The notes beneath the pieces were generated by a model. The model was not told the DNA's origin. It was given only the letters and a program-made list of their open reading frames with translations, and did not search any database. This document shows positions 61,801 through 64,000 of a stretch of DNA of 64,000 nucleotides, one piece after another; position 1 is the first letter of the stretch; the number at the start of each line of letters is the position of its first letter. The translations under genes and the position numbers were made by a program. The stretch covers positions 18,973,331 to 19,037,330 of the forward strand of contig OY783210.1 in NCBI GenBank assembly GCA_963678705.1, read 5' to 3'. Source of the DNA: Panorpa germanica. Lineage: Eukaryota; Arthropoda; Insecta; Mecoptera; Panorpidae.

Positions 61801-63982
61801 TCCAAAAAATGAATTTACTTCATTATGTTTTATTCTCCCTGTTTCAATTTATTGGAAAACGAAATACTAGGAAATATTGATGATAATAAATAAGCAATTT
61901 CCTTTACATATACATTATATATAACAAATATAAAATCATTTATCTCTGTTGTACTTTGTGTTCATGTCTATATAATATTATTATTAAATTAATGAGAATG
62001 AAGAAGATAGAAGAAATAGCTAGTTACACCATCGTCATGGGTACTACCATCAGGAAAGTGGTCCTTTGTAAACATGTTGTGTTCAACACGGAGAACAGAC
62101 TGTCGTCCCGGAAACAGGGAGACAGTCGGAAACCAATTTAACTTGATTTACCATCCTATATTGGTTTCCAGGTATTATTTTGTTTTGTTCATGGATGTAA
62201 CGTTGTAATAATATTGGATCCCAATATAACAATAGTATCGAACACGAAATCAGAAGTGGGGAATAAATATATGACAAATTTTCTGGTAAAGAGGAAAACA
62301 TATTGTTTTAACTGAATGGTATTATTATTAAATAACAAAAACATTGGAAATTGAAGCTTTTTGGAAGCGAAAACATACATCGATGTTAATAGTGGAGTAG
62401 GTATTGTACTTTACTGTTACAAAAAATGTTTATTTTAATCACGGACTGAAACTCGTTATTATTTCCCAGTAAACATTTTGGAGTCACTTTCAGACATCAT
62501 ATTGGAGATGCGTATGATTTTTTAGTCATGAAAGAGTTAATTTATAGTTCACTTTTTCACAATTGTTCATATGAAATGTCTGTTTTATCGGCTACAGATG
62601 ACGGAACAACTCCACCTGTCAGAATACAAATGAAGATAAAGTTGATGCGAACTATAATTGAAGTGAAATAGTGATAGAAACGTCACAAAAAGGGACACTT
62701 CACCAAATGTTTACTGGGTTGTTACATTATTTGATAAAGTTATGCAAAATTTCACTTCGTTATCAATAACTTTTTCTTACAGTGCTTCCATAATGGAACT
62801 GGAATGGATACTTTCTGCGTCGACTATTTTTAGTAGTGTGTATTGTAGTTGTTTGGAATTTGAACGTTTATCAATACACCACCGATTATAAACGAACGGG
62901 AACATATATCTAAGTCTATAAAAATTGAAATTTCAAATTCTATCTATCGTAAATTTTGCTAAAAATATCAGTATATATGAGAAACACCTACTGAACTATA
63001 TTTTAAAATGTTTGTTTGTGTAAATATATGATAATAACATACAAGCTGACGCTGGCATAGATATTTTGACCTTTTATAAGTTCGAATATTAATATTTCAG
63101 AGTTGATCCGGTGACCTTTACGTTTGCGTTTAAATTGTTATTGTATTTTACTTTTTTAAGGGCATTGTAAATATCTTTCTGATATAAAAGTTTATGTCTT
63201 CAACAAATTGCACTTTTCAGAACACTAGGTTAAGTAATAAAAAAAACTGAGCACGTAATAAATCTTTGATATATCATTTTTAATTCATTGTTTGAAAGAG
63301 AACTAGTCGAAAACTTGTTTTTTAATAAATAATGAGTTTTAGAGATGATGTTGGTTTCTTTAGAGAGTTATATTGTGTATTGCAATTTCAACTATAACAC
63401 ACATACATGTATTTAAGGTTTATCTAACATAACAAATATTACCTGTTATTTTTGTAACAGATAAAATTCTAAAGAATTATATTTCAATGAAAAATAAGAG
63501 GAATAATACTGATTTTTTATAAATATTGACCGACTTTGTCACAGTTCTAGTTTCCAAATGACAATTTATTTCCTGGCATTAATATGTCTTTTGTTCATAT
63601 ATAGACCATAGATAAAAATAACCCAATTACAATGAAATAGCACACGTATATAATCATTCATGTGAGGAAGAGGGAGTAGGGATGCTCTCATGATATACTG
63701 ATGCATCATAACATGATTCTGTTTTTTGCAATTTATGAATTTTTCTCTCCCCTTTTGTTTGTAGTACACTTTACGATATACCGACAGGCATATTTGAACT
63801 AACTCTGTAATATTTTGTTTGCAGGTATATCTGGCTTTATTTCAACCACTCAAAGTTTCACGACATCAATTCAAAAAAGTCCTTAACTGTATGAAATTGA
63901 TTCGATCTTTGAAGTATCAGGAGGTTTACGCCCAGGAGAAGGTTACAAAGGTTGATAGCTTGTCCTTAGTGCTATCCGGAAA
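49887..63982 (+). CDS. bves: Popeye-domain protein (POPDC/bves), first two coding exons; gene continues beyond window
   Basis: Exons visible: 49887-50354 (156 codons, phase 0) and 63825-63982 (ends in phase 2 at a GTAAGT donor), separated by a 13.5 kb intron. POPDC proteins are three-pass plasma-membrane proteins with a cytoplasmic Popeye domain that binds cAMP and acts in muscle and heart conduction. Exon 1 encodes an extracellular N-terminus with NGT/NQT glycosylation sites, then the family start CSRWKQANHLYFQLANAFFF and three hydrophobic segments (about 70-92, 97-115, 120-143), including the invariant LWGW. Exon 2 opens the Popeye domain: LFQPLKVSRHQFKKV and SLSLVLSGK, matching vertebrate LCLPLQVPLQTYKEI and RLSLLLSGR. 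The cAMP-binding FxDSPE and FQVT motifs would lie in the next exons, outside the window. The first Met may be preceded by 5' UTR exons in the upstream spacer. Confidence 0.93.
50543..51155. mobile_element. Family B element, standard form (613 bp), in the Popeye intron
   Basis: Starts TGGGCTTGTGTCCTGTGTCT at 50543 and ends GAGGCGCAAGCCCA at 51155. It contains the fullest version of the family body, including CAAATGTTCAATTATTTTTT and the CCGTCAATGTTTAGATATTT word. It lacks a short piece (around AATATTACCACAG) present in the GGT-intron copy. No transposase; no clear target duplication. Confidence 0.75.
51858..51983. repeat. 126-bp foldback element
   Basis: CATTCTCACCTACTGAGTTT (51858-51877) pairs with the inverted complement of AAACAGTAGGTGGGAATG (51966-51983), and pairing continues through TTTTAATG. 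Arms are about 30 bp with a few mismatches around an AT-rich core. Confidence 0.4.
52529..52650 (-). pseudogene. Decayed transposase C-terminus, Tc1-like (tentative)
   Basis: The minus strand reads CRDRFNRVSAAIYDVETDE..., then an in-frame TGA, then SAIIRAKGGFVEQ and a stop. The AIIRAKGG phrase close to a stop resembles the ...VIxAKGGxTxY end of Tc1-type transposases. The internal stop and the lack of any upstream catalytic region make it a dead fragment. Assignment rests on a short motif. Confidence 0.3.
52651..56013. other. Popeye intron, mostly unassigned
   Basis: AT-rich sequence with T-rich runs and only the SINE-like fragment at 55158 standing out. No exon of the Popeye gene is expected here, because exons 1 and 2 join in phase 0 into continuous family sequence. 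Confidence 0.45.
55158..55215 (+). repeat. Possible SINE fragment with B box
   Basis: GGGTTCAATTCCGGATCAGA at 55172-55191 contains a near-perfect pol III B box (GGTTCAATTCC), followed by TTTTCTGGGTTTCTACATAC, a phrase typical of tRNA-derived insect SINEs. No A box is evident upstream, so it would be 5'-truncated. Confidence 0.3.
56014..56231. mobile_element. TA-flanked MITE, family A copy 4 (218 bp)
   Basis: Same length and orientation as copy 1, with inverted ends TAGTTCAAATTATGAGAGTT and ...CTCTCGTGATTTGGTCTA, both bordered by TA. It is the only copy of this family outside the tetraspanin intron. Confidence 0.7.
58006..58365 (-). other. Orphan 119-codon ORF in the Popeye intron (doubtful)
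   Basis: This open frame on the minus strand is long for such AT-rich sequence but starts with GTG. The first ATG is 12 codons in (MTLNLTSWLNENL). It has no recognisable domain, and no good acceptor precedes it. It may be a fragment of an old insertion or chance. It is recorded because it is opposite to the host gene. Confidence 0.2.
58885..60629 (+). CDS. Candidate nested secreted peptide gene, 2 exons, 63 aa (hypothetical)
   Basis: Proposed exons 58885-58918 and 60472-60629, joined by a CACAG/GTAATA donor and a TTTCTCGCAG acceptor in phase 1. The join gives MRFFVALILSTATVSL followed by VSTLTG, a textbook secretory signal peptide that is split by the intron, then about 40 residues (IAVTNPLSRDVYWKG...) to a TAG. 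The block 58390-58640 upstream is less AT-rich, with a TATTTAAG near 58379 that could be a promoter. No family was recognised, there are no cysteines in the mature part, and the gene would sit in the sense orientation inside the Popeye intron. It could be a chance join. Confidence 0.28.
60630..63824. other. Rest of the Popeye intron, nothing recognised
   Basis: Moderately AT-rich with small ORFs (e.g. 61956-62141 plus, 62083-62301 minus) lacking family features. The intron ends with a TTTTGTTTGCAG acceptor at 63824. Confidence 0.45.
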
Positions 63983-64000
63983 GTAAGTACGAGTATGTTA

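Overview
This is a 64 kb piece of a very AT-rich animal nuclear genome, almost certainly an insect and probably a hymenopteran (ant, bee or wasp). The evidence is spliced genes with GT-AG introns, arthropod-type orthologues, 3' ends of non-LTR retrotransposons whose C-terminal zinc-knuckle reads like the R1/I-type LINEs common in ants, and several MITE families. The taxon is inference; no species-diagnostic sequence was seen. There are no prokaryotic features (operons, CRISPR arrays, ribosome binding sites).

Five conserved genes were rebuilt exon by exon, with every intron phase agreeing. (1) 8246-3811, minus: a 7-exon gene for a 1065-residue protein whose region 666-755 matches the C-terminal winged-helix part of the condensin II kleisin NCAPH2. 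(2) 9778-33327, plus: a 5-exon, 268-residue CD9/CD63-type tetraspanin whose first intron spans 22.5 kb. It is arranged head to head with NCAPH2. (3) 36228-39848, plus: a 10-exon, 592-residue gamma-glutamyltransferase-family type II membrane protein that keeps the catalytic Thr but has lost several glutamate-contact residues. (4) 45098-42708, minus: ZC4H2, 5 exons, 285 residues, with the C-terminal C4H2 finger almost identical to vertebrates. (5) 49887 to beyond the window end, plus: a Popeye-domain (POPDC/bves) gene with a 13.5 kb intron, continuing past position 64000. Between genes 3 and 4 lie two tandem copies (period about 861 bp) of a small two-membrane-segment protein of unknown family, on the minus strand.

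The tetraspanin intron is a mobile-element sink. It holds four 5'-truncated LINE 3' ends (two with perfect 14-15 bp target duplications), three copies of a TA-flanked MITE with GGCGGCGACT-containing inverted repeats, two unrelated elements flanked by TTAA, one 0.22 kb foldback element, and a TGGGCTTGTGTCC-ended element whose two ends have become identical. Further copies sit in the gamma-glutamyltransferase intron and the Popeye intron.

The most interesting unexplained items are the tandem two-TM genes, the substituted active site of the gamma-glutamyltransferase, a possible nested secreted-peptide gene inside the Popeye intron (58885-60629), and the foldback conversion of one MITE copy. The remaining sequence (1-3.7 kb, 33.3-36.2 kb, 45.1-49.9 kb and most of the introns) is AT-rich with no gene that can be supported.
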